A stretch of 64,000 bases of DNA from Embiotoca jacksoni (lineage: Eukaryota; Chordata; Actinopteri; Embiotocidae): positions 19,368,501-19,432,500 of the forward strand of contig JAKOON010000006.1 of NCBI GenBank assembly GCA_022577435.1. Reading direction: 5' to 3'. The notes beneath the pieces are model-generated. The model searched no databases and was not told the DNA's origin. It worked only from the letters and a program-made list of their open reading frames with translations. Every line of letters begins with the position of its first letter. Position 1 is the stretch's first letter. Positions 37,001 to 50,500 of this stretch are shown one piece after another. A program made the translations under genes and the position numbers.

Positions 37001-40000
37001 TTTTTACCTGTGTTGTGAAATGAAATTGTGCTGTATAAAACCTATTGGTGCGTATAGATGTGAGGTATTGTGATGAAAGAACAGCCCGTTCTCATCACCA
37101 CAGCGTCAAATCTGCTGCTTTGTCAAAACGTCACAGAAAAGCGCCAAGGCGTCTCTTGGTGTCGGTGTCAGTGCCATGACAACCCGATTCAAACCAAGAT
37201 GTCTGATGATGGAGTATGAAGGGCAACAAAGTCTGTGTAGGGCAGAGGTGGTTGGATGGTCCAAACAAAGTATTTTCACTCTGTAAACAGGTGTTGGAAA
37301 AACCAATAAGTCAATGTTTATTTTAACATATATAATGTATTTAACTTTTGTAATGTAAGTAACATAACTCAATTTACATATGTAACATTACTAACGTAAG
37401 TAATACTTATTTAAACCCAAACCAGGACCTTCTTTTAAACCTTCCCATGTGGTTTTGGTACCTAAATGTGAGGCACCTTATGTGTATATCTTTAACACCA
37501 GTAAGCTTTGATTAAACGGCCGAATTTGACGTGTTGGGATGAGAACGGGTTGAAAATAACCGTAGATTGATAACAGAGGTTAGAAGAGGGTTAAAGACCA
37601 GTGGAGTAATATACAGTAAGTACATGTAGTTTGGTGTATAAATAAAAGATGATAGATTCATGTGTCAATTAGTTAACTGAGCTTTGTCTTTGTGTTTCTT
37701 CCTAACTGGGTTTACATAGACTCAACTACTCCACGTAGCTTTTTAGACACCACAGCACATTTATTTTGTAGTTCGGCCTCATCACTCCCATCACACCACT
37801 TTTCAAGAGTAACAGGCCGTTGAACTATAAACGCACTCTGCACTACCTACCCAGCACCAAATGTCAGACATACAGCAAGTAGCTGATGAAAATAGTGAAG
37901 GAACAAAACTTGCTGATAAATCCCCCCAAAAATGGTAACGGCCTACTTGATCTGTTAACAGAAATGGCAATCGTTTGCTAGCACGACAGCCATATTGACT
38001 TAATAGTGTCCAATCAATCAATGCTGCTTTTATTTAGGCAAACAAATGGAAAACATGGTAGTAATATTGGTGTTTTTATCGCTTCTGGAATTTACACTCG
38101 TCTTCGTCTGTTTTTGTTTTGCACCTACTGATGTTTTCAGTTAATAAGCTGGCAATAAATAAACATGTATACAATTTGAAGGCAGGTCTTTAAGTCAAAC
38201 GCAGACATTGAATATTTTTAATTCATGCACAGGATGAGATTTTCTAATACCTAAATAAACTCTGATTTTGCTCTTTGTGATCAGCTGAAATGCAGGAATG
38301 ACCTGCACACACAAACTCCTCAACCTGTGCCCATACTTATACACATAAAGATACACATTTTCGCCGACGATCCTTCACTCCAGGCCTTCTAGGAAATGGG
38401 CCATCTACTTTAAAAAAAATACACTTTCATTAAATGTCAGGAAGAAAAAAAAAAGAAAAAAAAGAAAACCCCTTCAATTCTCATCTCCGCCTCCCTATTG
38501 CCAGACTAACGAGCTGAGGGTTTAACAAGCTCATTAAGGCGGGGTCAGTGCGAGACTAATTGTACTGGATGATTGCTCCTGTGGCTGTCTGAACCCAAGG
38601 GTTGTGTGGCTCCATTTAGAGACCGGCCTTTAGCTGTGCACCCAGAGTACATCAACACCAAACACCTGACCTGGATAAATACAGCGTGTAGTGAGAGGAT
38701 ACAGAATGATCTTTTTGTTTTCTTTGCATGGCTGGTCAAATTCCCAGAAATGTTACTGGAGGAAGAGGCTATGATACCTGACACAGTAAGGAAGACAGAT
38801 TTATAAGGACGGAAGCTTTGGCTGCATTCAGTCCTGGCTTATTGATGCTGCTGTTGGGGGAGAAATTGGAACTTATTTTGTTCTTTTATATTGATCAATT
38901 TCATTTTTTGAGAGTATAGTGGCCTGAGGATGCAGTAGTTTGTTTGCTAAAGAGCTACAGATCTCAACATCTCCCCTGATTGTCATCAAATTTGAGATCA
39001 ATATGTTTAGTTTACAGAAGATGATCCAGAATGAATTTGGTCGAGATCGAATCATAGCTGACTCCCTTATCAGTAATGTAACATAATTTCCAAAATATAT
39101 TAGACTGGCTACACAAAGAGTCAGCTTCTCCTTTTGTAATGATTGTGTCGAGGAAACAGTCTTGTTGAGTTGGTTGGTATTACATGATCCTACTGAGATC
39201 AGTTCAGCCCTGCTAATGGGTGCTTGGAGGGTTGAGATGAACCATTTTAATTTCCTCTTGTACACCTTTCAGGATAATCCTCAAGGAAAACATAATTTTT
39301 TTTTGCCAGCTAAAACACAAGAACACACATACACATGATCATCACATATACACATGATTTTATTAAAACATTTTTTTTACAATGGCATGGACCACTGAAT
39401 ATTGCAGTCCTAAGGGGACATTTATTTTGTTTAACAGCACCTTAAGATGCAGGTGTGGTCTTCAAGTTTGAACCCACTTAAAGTATTTTGAGCAGCTCAG
39501 AACTTTATTGCTGAAAAACGGATGAACAGCTGGTGTTCAAAGAGAGAAGTGAGATGAATAAAAACACCTCAAGTGTTTGATGGTTTATTTGTTTGAGCTG
39601 GTCTGTTCGGGTCAATTTGTCCGCTGCCTGTTGTTTTTGGCAAAAATGGCCAAAAATGTCAACTTCCTTACTGTTTGAATGGTTGAATGGTCAAGTGTCA
39701 CCTGATTAGTTGGCTAAATCATTAGCGGAGACACAGAGTGAGACGTAAACAAAAAAAAGAAGTATTTGGAGGAAACAGACTGAAAGAAAGACAAAGGGGA
39801 AACGACAAGTATATATATAAAGATAAAGAGGTGGAACAAAGATGGTGAGAGGGGGAGAATTGCTTTGTCACATCATATTTGGTGTTTGTGTTGGAGATAC
39901 TATCTTATCACCTCCAACACATTTTCACATCATCTATAAATTACAGCCAGCAGCGGGTCAACACTATAATAAAAGTGTTTGGAATAATGTGTTAAAAATA

Positions 40001-40023
40001 GCAGCCCTGGATTCAAAGTGTGT

Positions 40024-40057
<34 letters not shown>

Positions 40058-40189
40058 GCGTGTGTGTGTGTGAGAGTGTGTTTCCGTCCTCGGGGTCAGG
40101 GTAATCTCAGTGGATTGTTAATCCAGCCAGCTCCCTCTCTCCCCAGCTTCATTAATCTGCCACCAGTCTGTGTCTCATTTTATGTGGAG

Positions 40190-40268
<79 letters not shown>

Positions 40269-42107
40269 AACATATAATCTTGAAGATGTTCATCATGTCA
40301 AATCCAGTTTCTGATCCCGTCGGTCTATAGCATCTATTCAGCAACAGTCATCCAATATATTCCCAGTTTGTAGCTGTCGCTGTATGTACTTAACCATTGT
40401 TAACGGCTGTTGGTGTGTTTGCTGCCCCCAGTGGTTGATATATGTTATTTCAAATGGATCACTGAAATCTATATCATTCAAGTACACATGTATTTGCCAC
40501 AGAACCAAATCGACCTCGACAGAAATCCTCAATCTTCATTCACTGATATTTTTTGACCAATTGAGGCATCGCAAAAACTGTTAAACTCCCAACAGAGATA
40601 TTATGAAGCTGTTGAAATTAACATGCCAGCAAGTAGTTGCGCATCCATCAGACACAGATGAACATGTATTTCCGAGGGTTTTGGAGAGCTTGTGCTAGTG
40701 GTGGGCAGTTATTCGATGAAAAACGATATACTTTTTTTTTTTTATAATTTGGGATTATTAGCATTAAAATGTTAATTTAAAAATGCACTGTATGCTATAA
40801 AAAAAAATTATGACCAAACATTGGTAAAACACATTTTATATTGAAGCTATAAAGGCTCAGATGCTGCACTTGGGTGTTATTATAGTCAGGAAGCCAGGGA
40901 AAGCTGGTGGATGTATTCACTGTCCATTCTAAGAGAAATATCTGGATTAATGCTCCATAATGACCACCTGATCGATTTTTTTTCATTGTTTATATAAAAA
41001 CAACATACTGTTGTCCAAAGTGCTGTTGTGAGACTGTATTTTGGTACAATGCTGTTTCTGGTAAATGCTGGTGGTGCAGAGGCCTGCAGTTTGAGAAGCA
41101 GGACTTGGGACTGATGGATCACTGGTTTGATTTCTAGTATCAGCAAGGGAAAATATCTACGGCACTTATCACCCCCAAACTGTGATCACTGCGTTACATG
41201 CAAAGTCCTGGATGTAAAAACATAACGGCAAAATGAAATGATCTTACTTCTTTTATACCAGCATGTAACAATGCTAATATCGTTTGGCTAAACTGGTATT
41301 ATATTTACTGTGTTCATGATTTTAGGTTAGCAAGTCTTGCTAATTGCTCAATTGCAAAGTGCTGCAGAGGCTCATTCGTTTTAAAAGGTATTGAGTCAGA
41401 AACTTACATTAGTCAAAGGCTAATTTGGAAATTTGGACCTGATGATGGCGTTACAAGAAAAGTTAATGGATCATCAGTGAGATTATAGTTTATCCAGAGA
41501 GGGATGTTAAAGTGTGTACACATTTCCATGACAATCCATTTTATAAGTGTGGAGAAATTAGACTCGGAGCCGTTAATGTCAACCTCATTGTGGTGCAAGA
41601 TGTAAAAATGTGGGGAACACCAAAATGTCTTTCCCGTAGGTCATTCTGTGATTCATGCAGCAGTTGTTGAGATATTACATGTTGGTCAAAGGTCCTCGCC
41701 TTCCATCGAGTCATGGTCAAACACATTGATGAGAGCAACTTTCACTAAATGGATCTCACCTGTTGTCACAGTCATGAATTTAGAAAGATTTTCACGGTCT
41801 CATAATCCTGTAAGGACGACCACACAGTCACTCACTGTTAAGCAACCAACACAAAGACAACAGTGATCTCTCAACTCTCTGCAGCCCTCTACTTCTGCTT
41901 AACTTTAACTTTTCTTATTTCCTCCTCTTCTTCCACCTCCTCCTCCTCCTCCTCCTCCTCTTCTTCACCTCCCTCCCACTGCTTTAACCGTTCTTTTTTT
42001 GGTCACGCTGCACCTCTGATTCTCCAACTCTCTTTTAGTTTCACTGACTCTTGTGAAGGCTTTTTTACTCTGGTTGTAATTCTCTCTCCAATTATTCTTT
42101 CTTTCTT

Positions 42108-42205
<98 letters not shown>

Positions 42206-42373
42206 TGTCTGTCTTTCTCTTTCTTTCTTTCTTTCTGGGAAGTTTGTGGACATACATTTGCCTTTGGATGTGCACTTTAGATTTATGCAGTATTAGTATG
42301 TTGAAAAGATTATTGTAGCTTGAGTGTTTGAATAGTTGTGCATTATCTATTGTGTGTGTGTATGTATGCATTT

Positions 42374-42415
<42 letters not shown>

Positions 42416-42619
42416 GAGTAGTAGACTGTTTGTCTTCTGTTCGAGGAGACTCTTCAACAAAAGGACAGGAAAAGGTTTAAAGCATCACTAATGACTCTAC
42501 TGAGTTCTACTTTAAATGCAAATCAAAGCTCTGGCAGGCTTTTATTCCAGACGCACTGATGCTAACCAGTACGGTCAAGTATCCAACCACCCCTTCAAAT
42601 GCACACACACACACACACA

Positions 42620-42688
<69 letters not shown>

Positions 42689-43527
42689 TTTAGCACTGCA
42701 GCGCGGCGCCTCCTCAGGCTGTGCGACTTTTGACTTTTATAACGTTCTCCTACCTACCATTCGCTCTCACACACTTTCACTTAGATGCACAAATACTGTA
42801 GTATCAGCACACACGGTCCACCATCTGTTGTATTTACACCCCGAAAAGTCGCATGCACAAGTGTTTTGTACAGTTAATCAACATCAACAACTGAGATTCA
42901 GTAATTGTTCAATCAGTTAAGTCAACAATACAGTAAGTAAACATTACTGAGGTAAAGATAAGCTGCTTTTCTGTGTCTTGTATCATTGTAAATTTAACAT
43001 CTTTGAGCAAAAAAAACTAAAACGATGTAACCTTGGACTTTAGCATTTTCTCTCTTGTTTTCAACACGTCATAAAATGATCCACAATTGATAACGGAAAT
43101 AGTCATTACTTGCAGCTTGCTCATACATACAGACAGACTTTAACACACTTACATGGGTCCACCAATATCAGCATACATCTCTGTAACTGAACACATGAAG
43201 TAATCATTTCCCTGCATACCTTCTTTCCTCATTCCCTCGCTTCATTTCTCTCTGTCCCTCTCTCTCACACACATGCAGGTCTTCCAAAGCTTCAAATGTC
43301 ACTTCTTTTTGCATCAACTATCTTTTGTTAAAATATATTTGCTACATCCCGCCTAAAATAATCTTTTGAGCATCACTTCATTCTCTCTGCCAGCCTCTCT
43401 GGCTTTTATGCACATTATTCTCCATTAAAAAAAAAAGTGTGTGAAGTCTTACCCGTCATCGCTCACTCTTTTTGTTGACGCCGTCCGTCACTTTCTTCTC
43501 TTGTTCCTCTCTTCTCACTGACTTTGT

Positions 43528-43578
<51 letters not shown>

Positions 43579-44451
43579 CTTTCTTCTGTGTGACTGTGTG
43601 TGTCTTGCGTATGTGTGTCTCAGGCGATGTTTGACTTTCGCGGCAACAACAAGATGGAGTTGAACCTGAAGACGGGAGAGTTGATCTTCCTGCTGCGACG
43701 AGTCAACGCCGACTGGCTGGAGGTAAGAACGGAGAGAGAGAAGGAGAGCAGGAGAGGGAGGAGGGGGGGAGATAGAGCAGCAGAGAGGCAGGGAAAGAGT
43801 GGGAGAGTGGAAGGAAGAGAAATATGGATGCAGAGTGAGAGGGAGGGATGGGAAAAAATATAGAAGAGGTGGAGGGGGAGAAGAGATGTAAAACAAGAAG
43901 AGAAAAAATAGAAAGAGATAGAGAGAAGGAGGTATTTTGATCAGGACGTTGGAGGAGTGAAGAGAAGAAAAAAAAAACAGAAGAGTGATGGAGTAAGAGA
44001 CAAGATGATAGCAAAAGATGGAGAAAATGATGGTGAAGGAGAGACACAACAGTCAGGGAGGGAAAGATGATGTGAGAGATGTAAAAATCCTCTCACGGAA
44101 AGGGGAGAGAAAGAGGAGAGACTCAGGGATGAAGGAGGAAAATGGAAAGGAAGAAGAGGAAGATATGAAAGGCTGTAAAGAGAAATTAAACAAAATAAGA
44201 ATAGAGGGAGGTTTTGATGAAACCTGAATGAGTGCATTCACATCCGCTTTCCAACATCTCTTCGGAAATATGGACAAAAGTACATGGACATAGATATTTT
44301 ATGTTTAGATCAGGTTCTCCATTGAGGGTCAACATGATGTAAATTTTGTCATTTGCCCATGTCCATTAAATGTCCTCATGCAACCTAAAATGTATAACCA
44401 CGGAGGTTTTGCACAGAATGCATGTGCCAATAAAGGTATAAGGACATCAGT

Positions 44452-44501
<50 letters not shown>

Positions 44502-47500
44502 CTGTAACCAGAACCACATGCATGTCAGACTGTGTCTGCATAGATGCACTTTTGATCTGGCGTTATGGTCAGTTATGTTAAATGGTAAAGAAAGTCCATT
44601 TTTGGTTAGGCGTGAAAGAATTTGAGCTCTGACCTCAACCCACTCCGACACCTGTGGGATGAACTGGATCGGCAACTGTGAGTCACTTCCCATCAGCACT
44701 AAAATTTGTGCAATTTCAACACACAAAGTAAGCACATTGTCATGTTGGAGAAACCAACTGCCATCGTGCCACAGTTCAGCTCGTTTGCACTTTTCCCTCA
44801 GACGCCTCGCAACGTCACAGTATCGGTGTTAACAGTCTCATCCTGGGGGATGATCTCTCGGTGCACAACCATGCGAATAATGTAAGCTGCGTTCCAAATT
44901 GTACACTTTTGCAGCTACTCTTACAAAATATTACTGTTGCATGGAGTATGTATGCAATTGGGACATACTACCTCATCATAAAAATGTACCTTGAACTTTG
45001 ACCCTCTCAGTCATATCTGTCGCGATCCGTAGCTCGACATTAGGAGCAAAAAGAAAACGGATGCAATTTGGAATGAGTACACTTCTATTTAATGCCTCTT
45101 CATCTTCCTCTTCTTCTTCTTCTTCTTCTTCTTCTTCTTCTTCTTCCTTTTGTGGGCGGAGCATTAGCGCCACCAACTCTCTCGGCTCCTTAGTCGATGT
45201 GACGTATCTTCCACTGCGCAGAGGAGAATAGCCAGAGAAGCATGCTAACATGCATACTGCAAAATACAATCGTTGTGCACAATTGTGGTATTATTGGCAT
45301 ACTACATTTCGCATACTACATATTGGGACATACTAAATCTTTTTCTGCCATAGTGAAGAGCATTAGAAAGAAAACCCACCGGGTTGCACCCTCTTCACTC
45401 TTGGACAGTGACGTTCTGCCCCTAATGAAATGTAAACCTCGCCTGGCTCATTTCTTCATTGCCATAGGTTCTTTGTTGCCAATCTCCTGAGTTCAACAGA
45501 GAATTTGATGTGAGCACTTTGCTCAAGCTTCAGGTCCATGGTTAAATTCCAAATGTGCACGTATCACCGTTCAAAAACTCGTGAATAACTCAGTTACTGA
45601 TAGCGATGTAACATGTAATGCTTACTCACAAAGGTTATTGCTTCATCCTGCTCCATGCACATTACTCCGCTCCTCTCCATACATTCACAACAGGAACAGT
45701 TGTGTATCTTCTTGACTGCAAATAAATGCTCATGGTTTTCAAACTGACATAATCAAAAAATATTATGGATTTGATCTTGATCTGTCCACATACTTTTTGG
45801 CATTGAGTGTCTTGTACATTTTCATTTTACTTTATTTATAATGTATTTAATTTATTTTTAATATAATGTATTGGATATTTTTAGCATTCCAAATTGTTTT
45901 AAATTGGCAGATGAAATACACAAATAGTACATTTACATGTTGGAGCAGTCGAGTTAATTATAGAATCCAATACAGATATAAAAAGAAAAAAAAGACGGGT
46001 GGTGTCATCCCATCTTGGCACACGGCCTACTACAGTGACCACAGAGTACCTTCACTGCCGTGCTTTGCTCTAGTTTCGTTGACAGGAACAATTACTTAAT
46101 GATTAAAGTGTCCTGGTTACATTCTGCAGGTGTCACATGTAAGCAGTCCGAAAACTGACATTTTAACCAGGTGATCAATGTAAAAATGCAGCACCTGAAT
46201 AGGAGTGTTAGCAAATATTTGTCATTGAAATTCTGCTTTGTCACAGTGTACTTAAAGTAAGGTCAGGAAACGTGTTCAGTAAAAATGTGAGATACTGTAG
46301 AAGCTGGGAGTGGGTGAGTGGGAGGGAGAGAGAGAAAGGAGGTGGAAGCTGATGTGGTGGGAGAGGTAGAGAGTGAGAATCAACATGGAGGAGGAGGATG
46401 CACTTAACCTGCCCCTGGCTTTCTAGAGAGATCCAAAAATTCTAACAGCAAACATTATCTATTAATGCTTATGCAACACTGAAAAATGCTATGCTTTTTG
46501 TTCTTTTTTGGCTTCCATGCTAGTAGCAAGCATTTTTTTTGTGTTTTTTTTTTTTTTTTTGGGGGGGGGGGGGGTGTGGGTGAGGTTAATGCAACACTTA
46601 CAACTTGTGAAAAGTTGACTGAGTGCCTCTGATTTAGTCAGTGGACAGAGCGGCTGTGGGTGGAAAACGTGACCAATCCAACTGGCATACTGGTGCATCA
46701 AGGTAAATGTTTCAAACACACCAAAGTGAAGCAACAAAGTAGCAGTTTGAGTCCCACAGAAATGGAGGAATACAGCGGCTGCAAAGCTGCCAGTGAGAAA
46801 CAGACTTTGTCACCAGTTACTGCAGTGATGCTGCTCAGTGGCCAACAGTAAAGGGAACGATTGAAGTGAGCTGCTGGGAAGTGTTGGTGCAGAGAAATCA
46901 GCCTCTCTGCTCAGGCTTTTCTTCCACTGTGCCTTTAAAGGGAGCTCAAAGTCGGTTCTCTTGTTGGCGGAGAACCACTCAAATTTGAACACAGTGAATA
47001 ATGTCTTCTCTGCAGGAGCTTCGTCAGGTCGAAGAACATGACTCAAAAATGTTCATATGAGATCATCTGAGAACTTGATGCACTAATTCATAATAGAGAG
47101 GATATCTTAAAGGCATGCACAAGAGGTGGACATTGTCTGTGCATGACGGGTATAGAGGAAATAAGACAAAATGATCCATACTACATACTAAACACCCACA
47201 TACAAGGGGCAATCAAAATGTTCAGAGGTTGTTACTGTTGAACATGGACAAAATGCAGCACAGTAAAGCACAAAGAGCGGGGGGAGCTGTAACTTCCGTG
47301 GGCAAGTAATCCAAATTACTTGATCAACATCTGCACCTGTGTTTTTGTGAGCACTTGTACATGCAGGGAGCCAAATCCAGTGAGTAGCGGTGGTGGGGGG
47401 GCAATTATTGTGGAGGTTGTGTGTGTAATCCGCTCTGAGTGGGCCGGTTGTCATGTAGGAGAACCTAAGTAACATTGTGCCACAGTTCTGGTCGCCTCAG

Positions 47501-50500
47501 AGCGTCACAGTAGAACTCTGTGTTGACAATCAGATGCCACTCAGTCAATATACCGTGCATAACCCTGCAAAAGCCAGAGAAAACCCACCTGATGGTGCTC
47601 CTGACCTAATGCATGTTTTCGGTCTTGTCTAAAACACAAATGTCACTCACAACACCATGTCCAGCTCACTACTTTGTTGTTGTAGACTTTCTCAAGTATT
47701 TCTAGGGTCTCTGTTGCAGATTTACAACTTCCTAGATTTTGAGGGCTGATAAACATGATGGAGCCTGGTCATGTCGGGCTTTGTAATCAAGAGAAATTTA
47801 AATTATATTCTTGATTTAACAGGAAGCCATTGAAGAGAAGCTAAAACAGGAGAAATATGATCTCTCTTGCTAAATCCCGTCAGTACTCTTGCTGCAGTAT
47901 TTTGGATCAGATGCAAGGTTTTTAATGAGTAATTTGGACATCCTAACAGCAAGGAATTACAATAATCTAGCCTGGAAGTAACAAATTGAGTTTTTCTGCG
48001 TCACGGTGAGGAAGGATTTTCCTGATTTTATTACAGTTTTACTAACTGATTAGTTTCATCTGGTTTTATAGAAAGATATAGCTGAGTGTCATCTGCATAT
48101 AATGGAAGTTTATGCAGTGCTTCCTGATGACATCTCCTAATGGAAGCATGTACAAAGTAAAAAGTATTGGGCCAAACACTGAGCCTTGTGAAACTCCATA
48201 ACTAACTCTTGTTTGTCTGGAATCTATCTGATAAGTAGGATTTGAACCAGTCTAATGCAGTTCCTTTAATCCTCGTAACGTCTTCTAATCTCTGTAATAA
48301 GATCATATGATCAATTGTATTAAAAGCAGCACTGAGGTCCAGAAGAACAAGTACAGAGACGAGTCCATTATCTGAGGCTAACAAAAGGTTGTTAGTAACT
48401 TTCACCAGAGCTGTTTCTGTGCTATGATGAACTCTAAAGCCGAACTGAAAATCTTCAAACAGATCATTCCTTTGTAAATGATCAAAAAGTTGATTTGCAA
48501 CAACTTTTTCAAGGATTTTAGAAATAAACGTCAGGTTGGAAATTGGTCTGTAGTTTCCTAAAACAGCTGGATCAAGAGTCGGCTTTTTAAGTAAAGGTTT
48601 AATTACAGCCACTTTAAAAGCCTGCGGTACATAGCCGGTTACAATAGATAGGTTGATCTGATCTAATATGGAAGTATTAATTAAAGGAAAGACTTCCTTA
48701 AAAAGTTTAGTTGGGATGAGATCTAACAGACAGCTAGAGGATCCAGATGAAGAAATGATTCTAGTTAACTCAGAGAGCTCAACAGGAGAGACATTTTCCA
48801 AGTTTACATCTGGTCCTACAGTTGCTTTCAGGGCTGCTGTGCTTAACATCACATCAGTGATGGTGTCAGGAAGGGTCGGCCCGATTCTCTCCCTAATAGT
48901 AAGAATTTTATTAGTAAATAAGTTAATGAAGTTATTACTGCTGAAAGCTGAAGGAATAGAGCTGTGACTCTCCGTCAGCCTACTACAGTGCTGAAAAGAA
49001 ACCTGGGGTTGTTCTTGTCCTCTATTAATGATGAATAATATAAAGTTCTGGCCTTACAAAGAGCTTTCTTATATATTATTAGACGATCCTTCCAGTCCAG
49101 GTGAAATTCTTCTAAATTAGTGGAACGCTACTTCCTTTCCAGCTTTCTAGTCGCCTGCCTAGCGCTCTAATTTAGAAGAATTTCACCTGTGAGTTGTACC
49201 ACAGAGACAACTTCCTCTGGTTCATTACTCTCTTCTTCAGAAGGGCGAAATCATCTGGAGTTGTAGCAGAGATGCTGCAGTGTTTTCTACCAGATGATCC
49301 ACTTGTGTGGGACTAAGATCAACGTAGATGTCTTCCACTGCTTTAACACACGGCATCGAAGAGGATAAGCATGTAACTGCTTCCTTAAACTTGGCCACGG
49401 CATTATCTGACAGACATCTACTGTCGTGGGATTTATTCCCACATGCTGTGTAGTCCATTATTGTAACTTCAAATGTTAATAAGAAGTGGTCCGACAAAAC
49501 AGGGTTTTGAGGAAATACAATTAAATGTTCAGTTTCAATACAACAGAACCAGATGGAGGGTGTGGTTACCACGGTGATGGGGCTTATTTATATTCTGAGA
49601 AAAGCCTATAAAATCTCATAATGAGCTAAAAGTAGAACTGAGGCTGTCGTTGTCCACGTCAACATGAATGTTAAAGTCTCCCACTGTCATCACTTTATCT
49701 GAACTCAGCACTAAATCTGATAAAAAGTCAGAATTCAGTTAGAAACTCTGAATAAAGACCAGGTGGGAGGTAAACAACAACAACAAATATAATCGGTTTC
49801 TCTGCTTTCCAGTTTGGGTGTGAGAGACAAAGAGTCAGACTCTCAAATGAATTATAGCTAAGTTTAGGCTTTGGATTAATTGATAAACTTGAGTGGAAGA
49901 TTGCTGCCACTCCTCCTCCTCCTCCTCCTCCTCATCGGCCTGAATCTCCAGGAATATGATAATTAATATGACTGGGAGGAGTTGCTTCATTAATACTAAC
50001 ATATTCTTCCTGTTGTAGCCAGGTCTCTGTGAGACAGAGTAAATCAATCTGATGATCAGTTATCAAGTCATTTACTAACAGAGATTCAGACCAGAGAGAT
50101 CTCATATTTAATAGTCTGCTTTTAATTGTCAGATTTTTTTGATCCATTAATTTGGTAGGATACATTTTTATACAATTTTTATTGATGCATCTTTTGTTGA
50201 GTTTTTTAAATATAGGTGGTCTGGTTACAGACACAACCTCTATAGGATGTTGAACTGTAATCTACTGTAAAATTTATTTTTTTCTAAAGTGAAAGTCTTT
50301 TGACAAACTGCTGCCTTGTTCTGCTGTAAATGTGTGAAAGTGCTGGATGAAATAGTCTCTGCATGTGTTTCTGCACACGAACACACTCAGACACCGCGGG
50401 TGTTGTAAAAAGACTGTATGATTGTGCTGAGTGCTTCTAACATCAGCAGCATTATGAACAGGCTAATTAGTCAAGAAAACGTCTCTCTAGATGATTCTCT

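Larger units (their letters stand above)
44270..45805 (+). mobile_element. Decayed Tc1-like transposon with nested insertions (ncf4 intron 7)
   Basis: The left end TGGACAAAAGTACATGGACA and right end TGTCCACATACTTTTTGGCA are imperfect inverted repeats. Plus-strand DLNPLRHLWDELDRQL near 44630-44685 is the degraded Tc1-like signature DLNPIEHLWDELERRL. The catalytic Glu position is changed (IE to LR). A mariner-like fragment and then other repeat DNA interrupt the element. Confidence 0.6.

Noticed and set aside
41863..42371. Frames with repeated FLSF / KKER units on either strand
   Set aside because: Produced by the (CTTT)n microsatellite.
43456..44237. Long minus-strand Ser/Pro/Leu-rich frames
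   Set aside because: They are the complement of the purine-rich tract after ncf4 exon 7; low complexity only.
9573..44500. CRISPR-like arrays
   Set aside because: All regular repeats found are di-, tri- or tetranucleotide microsatellites without spacers, and the genome is a vertebrate.
48202..48852. A 216-aa intact-looking protein gene on the minus strand
   Set aside because: It is the reverse-transcriptase part of a decayed L2-type LINE, not a host gene.
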